Assembly: GCA_937770485.1 (NCBI GenBank) | Contig: CALJHX010000011.1 | Coordinates: 1-64,000, forward strand | DNA: 64,000 nt | Reading direction: 5' to 3' | Source: an uncultured Verrucomicrobiae bacterium | GTDB taxonomy: Bacteria; Verrucomicrobiota; Verrucomicrobiia; Limisphaerales; UBA1096 | Part shown: piece after piece, positions 20,472 through 29,759 of the stretch | How positions within the stretch are numbered: position 1 is the first letter of the stretch | How the letters are laid out: each line of letters opens with the position of its first letter | Translations under genes and position numbers: made by a program | Notes under the pieces: generated by a model | The model's input: only the letters and a program-made list of their open reading frames with translations | What the model was told of the DNA's origin: nothing | Database searches by the model: none

Positions 20472-21239
20472 ATGAGAGTAAGACGATTAAATTTGGACGA
20501 GCGGGGTCGATGCGGTCTAGGTTTCACTCTGATTGAGCTACTTGTGGTGATTGCGATCATTGCCATCCTTGCGGCGATGCTGCTACCAGCCCTGGGTAAG
20601 GCTAAGAGCCAAGCCCAGCGCACCAACTGCCTCAACAATCAGAAGCAACTCCTCCTCGCCGTCCACATGTATACCGACGACAATGACGACTACATGCCGT
20701 ACCCGAACTGGGGCGTACAGACCGAGGGTTGGGCTTATAAGTACACCAACCGAAACGTGCCCAAGGGCGAGTCGAAATTTCGAGCCGATCAGGGTCAAAT
20801 CTGGAAGTATGCAAGCAACAAGCGCTCGTTCTTTTGCATCGCGGAAAAGGAAAAGGACATTGAGGAACGTCGGCGGAGCGGCCTTCAGGATTGTTCCAGT
20901 TACGTCATTAACGGCGTAGTGGGCAAGTTCTCGAATGGTTGGTTCAATAACCGTACACACAAGCGGAATCAGTTTAACTCGGATGATGTTCTTTTTTGGG
21001 AGCCTGACGAACGGCGGATCGGGAATTTCAACGATGCCTCCAGCACGCCAGGCGTCATTTTTATGCAAGGCGGACAAGAGATTTATTCTGAGGGGATCAG
21101 CAAACGCCACAGCGAGGGAGCAATCACCGGAATGTTTGGAGGGAGTGCTGAGTTCATGACCTTTGAGTGGTACAAGAGGGAAAATGTGAAACCTGGTCGC
21201 AACCGTCTATGGTGCGCGCCATCCAAGAACGGTCGCTGA
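20472..21239 (+). CDS. Pseudopilin, H-X9-DG-like (variant H-X9-GG)
   Basis: 255 aa. A leader of about 16 residues precedes the prepilin cleavage and methylation motif [20 protein letters not shown], followed by [22 protein letters not shown], the usual start of this family. In place of H-X9-DG the protein has [16 protein letters not shown], an H-X9-GG. It is next to a second pseudopilin, 33 bp downstream, that keeps the standard motif. Codon use is more AT-rich than in flanking genes. Function unknown. Confidence 0.88.
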   Translation: MRVRRLNLDERGRCGLGFTLIELLVVIAIIAILAAMLLPALGKAKSQAQRTNCLNNQKQLLLAVHMYTDDNDDYMPYPNWGVQTEGWAYKYTNRNVPKGESKFRADQGQIWKYASNKRSFFCIAEKEKDIEERRRSGLQDCSSYVINGVVGKFSNGWFNNRTHKRNQFNSDDVLFWEPDERRIGNFNDASSTPGVIFMQGGQEIYSEGISKRHSEGAITGMFGGSAEFMTFEWYKRENVKPGRNRLWCAPSKNGR

Positions 21240-21272
21240 TTTTTTTAGTTCTAGTTTTAAAAGTTTAAATCC

Positions 21273-22139
21273 ATGATTAAAATAACAAAAAAAAACAACG
21301 GTTTTACGTTGATTGAGTTACTAGTTGTAATCGCTATTATTGCCATTTTGGCCGGCATGTTGTTGCCTGCCTTAGCCAAGGCCAAGACCAAGGCACACGG
21401 CATCTCATGCATGAACAACAACAAACAGCTTATGATGGCCTGGTTCTTTTATGCTGACGACAGTGATGATAGTGTTACTTGGGCTTACGGCGATTTGGGC
21501 GGTGCGACTCCGAACAGTTCAGGTATCCGCCCATTTCAGCATGGTTGGATGGGCAACACGAGTCTGAACTATGGCAGCGCTAATAGCTGGGACTACAAGG
21601 TGGATATTGTACGAAGCCCGCTCTGGGAGCATGTCGGGCAAAGCCCCCAGGTTTTTCGTTGCCCTGCCGACACCAGCACCGCCAAGGGGAAACCCCGTGT
21701 CCGTAGCATGTCCATGAATAGCTGGGTTGGAGGGGATGGCCAGAATGGGCGAAACAATGGTCATCATACCTGGTTTGGTGGGCCTAAAGATGGAACTATT
21801 TATTTAAAGCGCGGAGACATGGTAGCGCCTGGTCCATCTGAAACCTGGGTTCTGATTGACGAACGAATGGACAGTATAAATGATGGTTTTTTTGTGGTTT
21901 GGATGCCTGGTTACGGTAACATGTCCTCTACCAGAATGGTGGATTTTCCCGCCAGCTATCACAACAATGCCGCCGGTTTCTCCTTTGCCGATGGACATGC
22001 CGAAATCCACAAATGGAAAGATCCACGAACGTCCCCAGATTTGAAAAAAAATGGCAACATCGCACTGAATGTCAACCAACCCAATAATGTGGACGTCAGG
22101 TGGATGCAGGATAAAACCACAAGACCAAAGAGCAGGTAA
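21273..22139 (+). CDS. Pseudopilin, H-X9-DG type
   Basis: 288 aa with a very short leader (MIKITKKNN) before [20 protein letters not shown], then [20 protein letters not shown]. The C-terminal signature is [20 protein letters not shown] (H-X9-DG). It is closely related in layout to the gene at 7632-8513. The base composition is clearly lower in GC than the surrounding genes, particularly at the 5' end. It follows another pseudopilin and precedes a heparinase-like gene by 9 bp, so the three may be cotranscribed. Confidence 0.9.
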   Translation: MIKITKKNNGFTLIELLVVIAIIAILAGMLLPALAKAKTKAHGISCMNNNKQLMMAWFFYADDSDDSVTWAYGDLGGATPNSSGIRPFQHGWMGNTSLNYGSANSWDYKVDIVRSPLWEHVGQSPQVFRCPADTSTAKGKPRVRSMSMNSWVGGDGQNGRNNGHHTWFGGPKDGTIYLKRGDMVAPGPSETWVLIDERMDSINDGFFVVWMPGYGNMSSTRMVDFPASYHNNAAGFSFADGHAEIHKWKDPRTSPDLKKNGNIALNVNQPNNVDVRWMQDKTTRPKSR

Positions 22140-22148
22140 GCGTGCTGA

Positions 22149-24080
22149 ATGGCGGCTTTAAACTGGTATTGGCGGCGCCTCCGGGCGATGGGACCGGTTG
22201 AGGTTGCACTGAGACTTCGCAAAAAGTGGTTCGAATTTAAGGACGCTAAACGTGACCAATGGCCATCCGCTGATCTGTCGCCCAGTTCAGCCTTCCCCAA
22301 ACTCCCCGACCCCGCCTCCGCTCCCGAGCCGCTCCGCGAATCGTTGAAGCGTGACGCCGAGCGCGTCGCCTCCGGTCGACTCCGCTTCTTCGGCCATCTC
22401 GACGTACAGGCAGACACGCCGCCGAACTGGCAGCGCGACTATCTCGCCTGTGTCGACATGCCGGCCGGCGAATCAGCCTTCAAGATCAACCACCGCGAGC
22501 TGCCCGACGGCGCGGCGATCAAGCCACTCTGGGAGCCAAGCCGTTGGTATGGGCCGGTGCGCCTGGCGCAGGCCTGTTGGTTGCTCGGCAACCGCCGCAA
22601 CGGGGAGCACTGCCTCGACTGGCTTGAGGACTGGGTGGCGAACAACCCACCGTACATCGGCTGGCACTGGACGAGCGCACTTGAGAGCGGCATGCGACTC
22701 ATCGCCTTCACATGGATCGACGCATTCCTGACCGCGTTCGAGGGACAAAACCCGGGAGACTTGGCCAAGCGCCTGGCCAAGCTGCGCGCCGACATTCTGC
22801 CGGCGCACGTCTGGTTCACCTGGCGGCATCGCACGTTTGGTTCGTCAGCGAACAACCACCTGCTCGGCGAGTTGTGCGGCCTGGCGCTGGCCAACGCGCG
22901 CTGGCCCGGCTTGGCCACGCTCGGCCCCAGCTTGGCCACGCTCGGCAGGCTGCTCGAGCGCGAGACGCTGCGGCAGTTTCATCGCGACGGCGGCAACTTC
23001 GAGCAGGCGCTCAACTACCAGTTTTTCGCGTGGGAATTCTGCTGGGAAGCCCGGCAGGCGCTAGCCGCCGCAGACGCGTTACCGCCGGCAAGCTGCGACC
23101 GCATAGACGGGCGGCTTGGCCAAGCAGCCCGGTACTTTCGCGAGATGCAGGTGCCGTCCGCTCCGTGGGATTACGGCGACTCAGACGACGCCTTCGTCAT
23201 GCCGTGGTTCAAAGATGAGTCGCGGGCCGTGGTCGAGTGGTGGCAATGGATCGCCGGCAACGCCGGGCAGTCGCCGTTTCTACACCTTATGCGCGGCGAT
23301 TTTGATTCGTGCCTGCACAGTGACGAGCCAAAAACAGTACAGGGCGGCTGGAGGATTTTCCCGGACACTGGTACTGCCGTAAACGCGTTGGGCCACTGGA
23401 AGGCGAGGCTTGATTTTTCGCCGCTCGGTGCGGGTTCGATGGCGGCGCACGGCCACCTCGACGCGCAGCATTTGTCTCTATGGCTTAAGGGCCGCGCGAT
23501 GGTGATAGATCCTGGCACCGGCGATTACCAAGGCAATCCCAAGTTGCGAAACTGGCTTGCTTCTCGAGACGCCCACAATGGCCCGTGTTCAAGCCAGGTC
23601 AGTTTGGCCAGGCGCGAAGGGCCGTTTCTCTGGGCGTCAGCCCATTCCAAGCCGCTACAGAGCCTTGATGGGGAAGTGTTGGAAACAGAGATCCGCATCA
23701 AGCGAACCTGCCTACTGGCGCGAACAGTAAAGCCGCTGAAGAGCGATCGGGAAGGTTGGCTCGTGACAGACTCGTTTGAGGAGCATCTTGGCCAGGCGGG
23801 CGAGTTTATCGTGCGCTGGCAGTTTGCTACCGGTTGCGAAGTGGAGCGAATCGACGAGCGAGCATTCCGAGTGGCCTCGGAAACCGTAACTATGCGTGTC
23901 GATATTGGTATCGGCTGGGCGCTGGCTGAGCTTTGGCGGCCAAGCGGCGACGAGACGGTCGGGCAACTCGAAGGCATCGTCTCGCCGCGCTTCATGAAGA
24001 CCGAACATGCACCCTACCTGAAATTAACTGCCAAGCCGGGTGGCAACACGGATTTCACGACCAGGTTTACAGTTGCTTGA
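22149..24080 (+). CDS. Heparinase II/III family protein
   Basis: 643 aa. The N-terminal part is an alpha/alpha toroid (WHWTSALESGMRLIAFTW, SSANNHLLGELCGLALANARWP), and the C-terminal part is the heparinase II/III beta domain (MAAHGHLDAQHLSLWLKGRAMVIDPGTGDY). No signal peptide is evident. Family members are polysaccharide lyases on uronic-acid glycans, or act in surface polysaccharide operons; here no glycosyltransferases or sulfatases are adjacent. The conserved His in the HGHLD segment is present. Confidence 0.85.
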   Translation: MAALNWYWRRLRAMGPVEVALRLRKKWFEFKDAKRDQWPSADLSPSSAFPKLPDPASAPEPLRESLKRDAERVASGRLRFFGHLDVQADTPPNWQRDYLACVDMPAGESAFKINHRELPDGAAIKPLWEPSRWYGPVRLAQACWLLGNRRNGEHCLDWLEDWVANNPPYIGWHWTSALESGMRLIAFTWIDAFLTAFEGQNPGDLAKRLAKLRADILPAHVWFTWRHRTFGSSANNHLLGELCGLALANARWPGLATLGPSLATLGRLLERETLRQFHRDGGNFEQALNYQFFAWEFCWEARQALAAADALPPASCDRIDGRLGQAARYFREMQVPSAPWDYGDSDDAFVMPWFKDESRAVVEWWQWIAGNAGQSPFLHLMRGDFDSCLHSDEPKTVQGGWRIFPDTGTAVNALGHWKARLDFSPLGAGSMAAHGHLDAQHLSLWLKGRAMVIDPGTGDYQGNPKLRNWLASRDAHNGPCSSQVSLARREGPFLWASAHSKPLQSLDGEVLETEIRIKRTCLLARTVKPLKSDREGWLVTDSFEEHLGQAGEFIVRWQFATGCEVERIDERAFRVASETVTMRVDIGIGWALAELWRPSGDETVGQLEGIVSPRFMKTEHAPYLKLTAKPGGNTDFTTRFTVA

Positions 24081-24162
24081 TCGCTGTTTGCCTCGGTCCT
24101 AACTTATCCACAATCGACCATGGCACTTGCTGTTGGTCAAGGGGTACGAGTAAGTTGAGCGG

Positions 24163-27100
24163 GTGCCGAAACAGGAATTCGTTCACTTGCATTGCCACAC
24201 TGAGTTTTCCCTGCTCGATGGGGCTTGTCGTGTGGATCGCCTGATTGATAAGGCAAGTGAACTCGGCTTCGGTTCACTCGCGATCACCGATCACGGGGCG
24301 ATGTTCGGAGCGATCAATTTTTACCGCGCCGCCCGTGCCAAAGACATCAAACCGATCATCGGCTGCGAGATGTACGTCGCGCCCGGCAGTCGGCACGAGA
24401 AAAAGTCCGGCGCGCGCGGCAAGGAGGCGTATTACCACCTCGTGCTCTTGGCCAAAGACGAGGCCGGTTACCAAAACCTCGTCCGCTTGGCCACCGCCGC
24501 GCAGCTTGAGGGCTATTACTACAAGCCGCGCATCGACAAGGAATTGCTCGCCCAACACAGCGAAGGTTTGATCTGCCTTAGTGGCTGTCTCGCAAGTGAG
24601 ATTCCCCGGCTGATTATGGCGGAGGAATTCGACAAGGCACGCGACCAGATCGACTGGTTTAAGCAGACGTTCGGGCCGGAGAATTATTATCTCGAGCTGC
24701 ACAACCACGGCATCGCCGATCAGGCCAAGGTCAACCGCCAACTCATCCCGTGGGCCGCCGACATGGGGCTCAAGTTGGTGGCGACCAACGATGTTCATTA
24801 CGTCGAGAAGAGCGACTCGCACGCGCACGACTCGCTGATCTGTATCGGCACGCAGGCCTTGCTCTCGGACACGAACCGCATGCGCTATGTGCAGGAGCAG
24901 TTTTATCTGCGCTCGCCGGAGGAGATGGCGGCGCTGTTCGCCGAGGTGCCGGATGCGGTGCGCAACTCGATGGAGATCGCTGCGAAATGCAACGTCGAGA
25001 TCGAGTTTGGCAAGCTGAACTACCCGGTATTCAACCCGCCGGAAGGCCACACCCGCGAGGGCTATCTGCGGAAGTTTCTGGCGGAGGGTTTTGCGGTGCG
25101 CTACGGCATGAAGGTGCGCGTTGACGGCGACACGTTTTTGGTGGAGTCGCTTGCCGATGCCAGCCAATTGCCCAACTACTTGCCGCCAGAGGAGGCCAAT
25201 CCGGAGGCCAAGCCGGGGCTGGACGATCCCGCTGTGGCCAAGGCGGTTGGCGAGCTCGTTGAGCGGGTCGATTACGAGTTGGATATCATGCAGCAGATGG
25301 GCTACATCAGCTACTTTCTCATCGTTGGCGACTTCATTCGGTACGGCCGGGAGCAGGGCATCACCTGCGTGGCACGTGGTTCGGCGGCGGGATCGATGGT
25401 GTCGTATCTGCTGGAAATTTCAAACGTCGATCCATTGAAGTACGGACTGATCTTTGAGCGGTTTTTGAATCCGGAACGGGTCAGCCCGCCGGATATCGAC
25501 ATCGACTTCGCCGACGACCGGCGAGCAGAGATGATCGAGTATGTCCGCGAAAAGTATGGGCGCGACTCGGTTGCGCAGATTATTACGTTCGGCACGATGG
25601 GGGCCAAGTCGGTGATTCGCGACGTGGGCCGGGTGATGGGGCTGAGCTATGGCGATGTGGATCGCTTGGCCAAGATGGTGCCGACCGAGTTGAAAATCAC
25701 GCTCAAGAAAGCGTTGCAAAAGTCACCCGACCTCAAGGCGGCCTACGACAATGAGGATGTCACACGTGAGTTGATCGACACGGCGTTCGTGCTGGAGGAT
25801 ATCACCCGCAACTCCTCCGTCCACGCCGCCGGAGTGGTCATCGGCGCCGAGCCGCTGGTCAATATTTTGCCGCTCAAGAAGGATGAGGATGGCGCCATCA
25901 CCACCCAGTACCCGATGGGGCCGGTGGAGGACCTTGGCCTGTTGAAGATGGATTTTCTCGGGCTCAAGACGCTGACGGTCATCCGCAACACCTGCGAGAT
26001 GGTGAAGCAGTGGCGCGGCGTCGAGGTCGATGTGGATCGCGTGCCGACCGACGATTCGAAAGCATACGACCTGCTGAACAACGGCCACACGGTCGGCGTG
26101 TTCCAGTTGGAGTCGGCCGGTATGCGCGACCTGTGCCGGAAGTTCAAGCTGGGCACCATCGAGCACATCACAGCACTCGTGGCATTGTACCGGCCAGGAC
26201 CGATGGACCTGATTCCGGACTTCATCCGTCGCCGACACGGCGAGGTGGAGATCAAATACCCGCACCCGTTGCTCGAGCCGATCGCCAACGAAACCTATGG
26301 CATCCTGATCTATCAGGAACAGGTGATGAAAGCCGCACAGGTGCTCGCCGGTTACACGCTGGGCGCCGCGGATTTGTTGCGCCGCGCGATGGGCAAAAAG
26401 AAGGTCGAAGTGATGCAGGAACAGCGCGAGTTGTTTGTGCAGGGCTGTGCTGAGCACAACAAGATTCCCAAGCGCAGGGCCAACGAGATTTTCGACTTGC
26501 TCGAGAAGTTCGCCGGTTACGGCTTCAACAAGTCGCACGCGGCGGCCTACGCCATGGTGGCCTACCAAACCGCGTATCTAAAGGCTCACTTTCCGGTCGA
26601 GTTTCTCGCGGCCAACATGACCAACGACATGGGCGATACCGCCAAGTTGGGCGTGCTGACCGACGAGTCCAAGGTGCTTGGCATCGAGGTGTTGCCGCCG
26701 GATATCAACGAGAGCCAGGTGTTGTTCGCCCCGGCGCGGGACGGTTCGGTCATCCGCTTCGGCATGGCGGCGATCAAGGGCGTCGGCAGCATCGCTGTGG
26801 AAGAACTCATCAAAGCCCGGGAGACCGGCGAGCCGTTTGCCGACCTGTTTGATTTGTGCGACCGCTGCGACACGCGGACAGTGAACCGCAAGGTGCTTGA
26901 GGCGCTCATCAGGAGCGGCGCGTGCGACTGCCTCGCCGGCACGCGCGCGGGGCAGTTCTCCGTGATCGACCGCGCCTTGGCTAAGGCGTCGAGCCAGGCG
27001 CGCGACCGTGAGTCCGGCCAGACGTCGCTCTTCGGCGCGTTCGAGGAGAGCAGCCAATCGATGCATGATACCGTGCCCGACCTCGCCGAGTGGAAGAGCA

Positions 27101-27804
27101 GAGACATCCTTGCCGCCGAAAAGGAACTCCTCGGTTTTTACGTTAGCGGCCATCCTCTCGACCCTTACCGCGAACTGCTCGGGCAGTATTGCCTGCACGA
27201 CAGCGAGACAGTCAAGGCGCTCGAGAGCCGCAAAGTGACACGTGTCGGCGGGCTGATTGCCACCGTGCAGCGCGGCATCTCCCGGCGCACCAACAAGCCG
27301 TACGCGATCGCCACCGTCGAGGACCTCAAGGGCTCGTTTCAGATTCTGTGCATGAACGAGAACTACGACAAGTACCAGGAGTTGATCCTCTCCAACAAGA
27401 CTGTGCTCGTCATCGGCGAGGCCAATAACAACGAGGACACGCCCAAGATTTTCCCGCAGGAAATCATCGCGCTCGACGACGCTCCGGCCAAGTTCACTCA
27501 GCAGGTGCAGTTCCGCCTGAACGGCAGCGAGCTCGGCCCGAAAAAGATGGAAGAACTCCACGGATTAGCCACGAGCCATGCAGGCCGGTGCCCGTTGTTC
27601 CTGTGCATTCGTCAGAAGGACGGGCGGCTGGTGTTCATCGACACGAGCGAAAAACATTTCGTGCGTCCTTCTATAAAGTTGCGCGACGAGGTGAACGAAA
27701 TGCTTGGCCCGGACAGCTACTACGCGAAGGTGGACACGACACTCCCTGAGCCGGTCAAGCGCCAGTGGCAGCGAAAAGAAACCATCCGCAACGACGGCAA
27801 ATAG
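24163..27804 (+). CDS. dnaE: DNA polymerase III alpha subunit
   Basis: 1213 aa replicative polymerase starting at a GTG. The N-terminal PHP domain begins FVHLHCHTEFSLLDGACRV. The palm holds catalytic aspartates in PPDIDIDFADDRR (about residue 445) and in VEDLGLLKMDFLGLKTLT (about 595). Fingers follow (YRPGPMDLIPDFI), then a helix-hairpin-helix region (KGVGSIAVEELIKA) and an OB domain (VGGLIATVQRGISRRTNKPY). This is the DnaE1 type. It stands alone, with no replication genes as neighbours. Confidence 0.97.
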   Translation: MPKQEFVHLHCHTEFSLLDGACRVDRLIDKASELGFGSLAITDHGAMFGAINFYRAARAKDIKPIIGCEMYVAPGSRHEKKSGARGKEAYYHLVLLAKDEAGYQNLVRLATAAQLEGYYYKPRIDKELLAQHSEGLICLSGCLASEIPRLIMAEEFDKARDQIDWFKQTFGPENYYLELHNHGIADQAKVNRQLIPWAADMGLKLVATNDVHYVEKSDSHAHDSLICIGTQALLSDTNRMRYVQEQFYLRSPEEMAALFAEVPDAVRNSMEIAAKCNVEIEFGKLNYPVFNPPEGHTREGYLRKFLAEGFAVRYGMKVRVDGDTFLVESLADASQLPNYLPPEEANPEAKPGLDDPAVAKAVGELVERVDYELDIMQQMGYISYFLIVGDFIRYGREQGITCVARGSAAGSMVSYLLEISNVDPLKYGLIFERFLNPERVSPPDIDIDFADDRRAEMIEYVREKYGRDSVAQIITFGTMGAKSVIRDVGRVMGLSYGDVDRLAKMVPTELKITLKKALQKSPDLKAAYDNEDVTRELIDTAFVLEDITRNSSVHAAGVVIGAEPLVNILPLKKDEDGAITTQYPMGPVEDLGLLKMDFLGLKTLTVIRNTCEMVKQWRGVEVDVDRVPTDDSKAYDLLNNGHTVGVFQLESAGMRDLCRKFKLGTIEHITALVALYRPGPMDLIPDFIRRRHGEVEIKYPHPLLEPIANETYGILIYQEQVMKAAQVLAGYTLGAADLLRRAMGKKKVEVMQEQRELFVQGCAEHNKIPKRRANEIFDLLEKFAGYGFNKSHAAAYAMVAYQTAYLKAHFPVEFLAANMTNDMGDTAKLGVLTDESKVLGIEVLPPDINESQVLFAPARDGSVIRFGMAAIKGVGSIAVEELIKARETGEPFADLFDLCDRCDTRTVNRKVLEALIRSGACDCLAGTRAGQFSVIDRALAKASSQARDRESGQTSLFGAFEESSQSMHDTVPDLAEWKSRDILAAEKELLGFYVSGHPLDPYRELLGQYCLHDSETVKALESRKVTRVGGLIATVQRGISRRTNKPYAIATVEDLKGSFQILCMNENYDKYQELILSNKTVLVIGEANNNEDTPKIFPQEIIALDDAPAKFTQQVQFRLNGSELGPKKMEELHGLATSHAGRCPLFLCIRQKDGRLVFIDTSEKHFVRPSIKLRDEVNEMLGPDSYYAKVDTTLPEPVKRQWQRKETIRNDGK

Positions 27805-27896
27805 TGAGCAGTTGGCCGCGCTGCCTGCGTTGCATCCATCCCCGCTCTTCCTCTGCGGCCATCTGCTTTTAATTTAAATCGGCAGCCAGGTGAGCT

Positions 27897-29177
27897 TCAA
27901 TCAACAATCCACCGCCTGGCCTTCAACTCGAAGCGGGGGAGGGCGCCGGGCTCGACGAGTTTCACCGGCACGCGCAGCGCGAGCGATTGCTGAAAGGCCT
28001 TGGCCAAGCTTTTGGCCAAGGCGCCGTCGTCGCCGTCTTCCGGTTCCACCTCGACGCTCATTTCGACGAGCGCATCGTTGCGGCTGATGTTCACCCGATA
28101 CTCGGCGACACCGCCGGTGCTGCTGAGGATTTCCTCGACGGCGCTGGGGTAAACATTCACGCCGCGCACTACGACCATATCGTCGGCACGGCCAAGAATG
28201 CCGCCATGCAGAGCGAGGTCGAGGTGGGCGCAGCGGCACGGCGACTCGGCGGCGGTGACGAGGTCGCCGGTGCGGTAACGGATCAGCGGCGAGCCGTGCC
28301 GGCCAAGCGTGGTCAGCACCAGTTCGCCGGTCCCGCCAGCGGCGACCGGCTCGGCGGTTTCGGGGTCGATGATTTCCGGCAGATAAGCCTTCTCGAGCAC
28401 ATGCAGCACGCCGGCTTGGGCAGGGCATTGATAGGTCACCGGGCCGACTTCGGTCATGCCGTGATGATCGAAAACCTTTGCGCCGGGCCAAGCCTCTTCG
28501 AGCCGCGCGCGCGTGGCGGGGATGCTGCCGCCCGGTTCACCGGCGACAACGATCGTGCTCACCGGCGACTTGGCCAGGTCGACGCCTTCCTCCTTGGCCA
28601 CTTCGGCCAAGCGCAGGGCGTACGTCGGCGTGCAGCAGAGGACATTGGCATCGTGGGTGAAGATGGCCCGCAACCGCGCCGCGCTGCCTAGGCCACCGCC
28701 GGGGATGCTCAACGCGCCAAGCGCCTCGCCGGCTTCGAACGCCAGCCAAAAACCGATGAACGGACCGAAAGAAAACGCAAAAAAAATCCGGTCTGCGCTA
28801 CTCACGCCAGCGGCGTGAAAAATGTCGCACCAGTTGTCGATCATCCACTGCCAGTTTTCCGGCGTGTCGAGCCAGCGCAATGGCGCGCCACTGGTGCCGC
28901 TGGTTTGGTGGACGCGCGTGTAGCGCCCGAGCGGGAAAGTCAGGTTGCTTCCGTAGGGCGGGTTGTCGGCATGATCGGCGGCGAGTTCCGTCTTGGTCGT
29001 GAACGGGCAGTTCGCGCGAAACACAGCGAGCGACGCAACGGAGTCGTCGATCCCCGCTGGGCCAAGCTTGGTTTCGTAAAAGGCGTTGTCCGGGCGAACA
29101 GCCCCGAGCAGCTCCCGCAGCTTGGCCAATTGGATGCGATCGAGTTCCTCGCGACTGCTGGCGGGCGGGCGTGGCAT
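27897..29177 (-). CDS. Phenylacetate-CoA ligase (PaaK)-like AMP-forming enzyme
   Basis: 426 aa. The ANL-superfamily phosphate loop is HQTSGTSGAPLRW, followed by FDHHGMTEVGPV (adenine site) and IRYRTGDLV, with the C-terminal lid starting near GILGRADDMVVVRGVNVYPS. This pattern is typical of PaaK-type aryl-acetate CoA ligases. The substrate is unknown, and no paa genes are nearby. The ATG overlaps the TGA of the upstream membrane protein as TGATG, so the two are translationally coupled. Confidence 0.85.
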   Translation of the reverse strand: MPRPPASSREELDRIQLAKLRELLGAVRPDNAFYETKLGPAGIDDSVASLAVFRANCPFTTKTELAADHADNPPYGSNLTFPLGRYTRVHQTSGTSGAPLRWLDTPENWQWMIDNWCDIFHAAGVSSADRIFFAFSFGPFIGFWLAFEAGEALGALSIPGGGLGSAARLRAIFTHDANVLCCTPTYALRLAEVAKEEGVDLAKSPVSTIVVAGEPGGSIPATRARLEEAWPGAKVFDHHGMTEVGPVTYQCPAQAGVLHVLEKAYLPEIIDPETAEPVAAGGTGELVLTTLGRHGSPLIRYRTGDLVTAAESPCRCAHLDLALHGGILGRADDMVVVRGVNVYPSAVEEILSSTGGVAEYRVNISRNDALVEMSVEVEPEDGDDGALAKSLAKAFQQSLALRVPVKLVEPGALPRFELKARRWIVD

Positions 29178-29716
29178 CACGGAGTCGGGGACGCCTTGGC
29201 CTCGGCGGGCGGGCTTGGCTTGGGCGCGTGCTTGGTAACGAGATAGCCGCCGAGCGCCGCAAGCAGGATGCCGAGCACGAATGGCAACTCGACGTTAGCC
29301 CAAGCGCTGTTTTTCGTCGTGTTGACAATCGCATTCACGATCGGCGCTCCGGCGAAGATGATCGACATGACCACCGGCACGTACACCGGCGGATTTGGCG
29401 ACGCGCCGAACGCCAGCAGCACACCCAGCGCTCCGATGGCCCCGAGCGTCCCGGCGATGAGCGACCATTGCCATCCCTTGGCCGGGTAGGCCCAGAAATC
29501 AATTGGGCCGCCCTTGAGCTTGAGAATGATGATCGGCGCGATGACGGCGGTGAGAAAGTAGGCCAATCCGACCCACAGAAACGCCATGATGCGTCCGTGC
29601 TCGGGGTTTTTCATGCTCGCGGAGCCGGTGTGCATACACACGCCGTAAGTGCCCCAGCAGATGACCGTCATCAATGCCCAGACGTACCAGGGGATTCCTG
29701 CAGAAGTTGTGCTCAT
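29177..29716 (-). CDS. Small DMT/EamA-like membrane protein (half-size)
   Basis: 179 aa with about five hydrophobic segments (roughly residues 9-27, 42-66, 83-103, 110-128, 143-161). The first helix has WALMTVICWGTYGVCMHTG, reminiscent of one half of a drug/metabolite transporter. If so it must dimerize or have another role. The C-terminus is a short Pro/Ala/Lys-rich tail. It is coupled to the PaaK-like ligase downstream (TGATG). I do not recognise a specific function. Confidence 0.6.
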   Translation of the reverse strand: MSTTSAGIPWYVWALMTVICWGTYGVCMHTGSASMKNPEHGRIMAFLWVGLAYFLTAVIAPIIILKLKGGPIDFWAYPAKGWQWSLIAGTLGAIGALGVLLAFGASPNPPVYVPVVMSIIFAGAPIVNAIVNTTKNSAWANVELPFVLGILLAALGGYLVTKHAPKPSPPAEAKASPTP

Positions 29717-29759
29717 AAGTCGCAGGCAATGTAGTGGGCTGGCGGCGGGATTTCAAACG

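Noticed and set aside
26578-27561. 327-codon minus-strand ORF opposite dnaE
   Set aside because: Shadow of the dnaE C-terminal region, without start context or motif.
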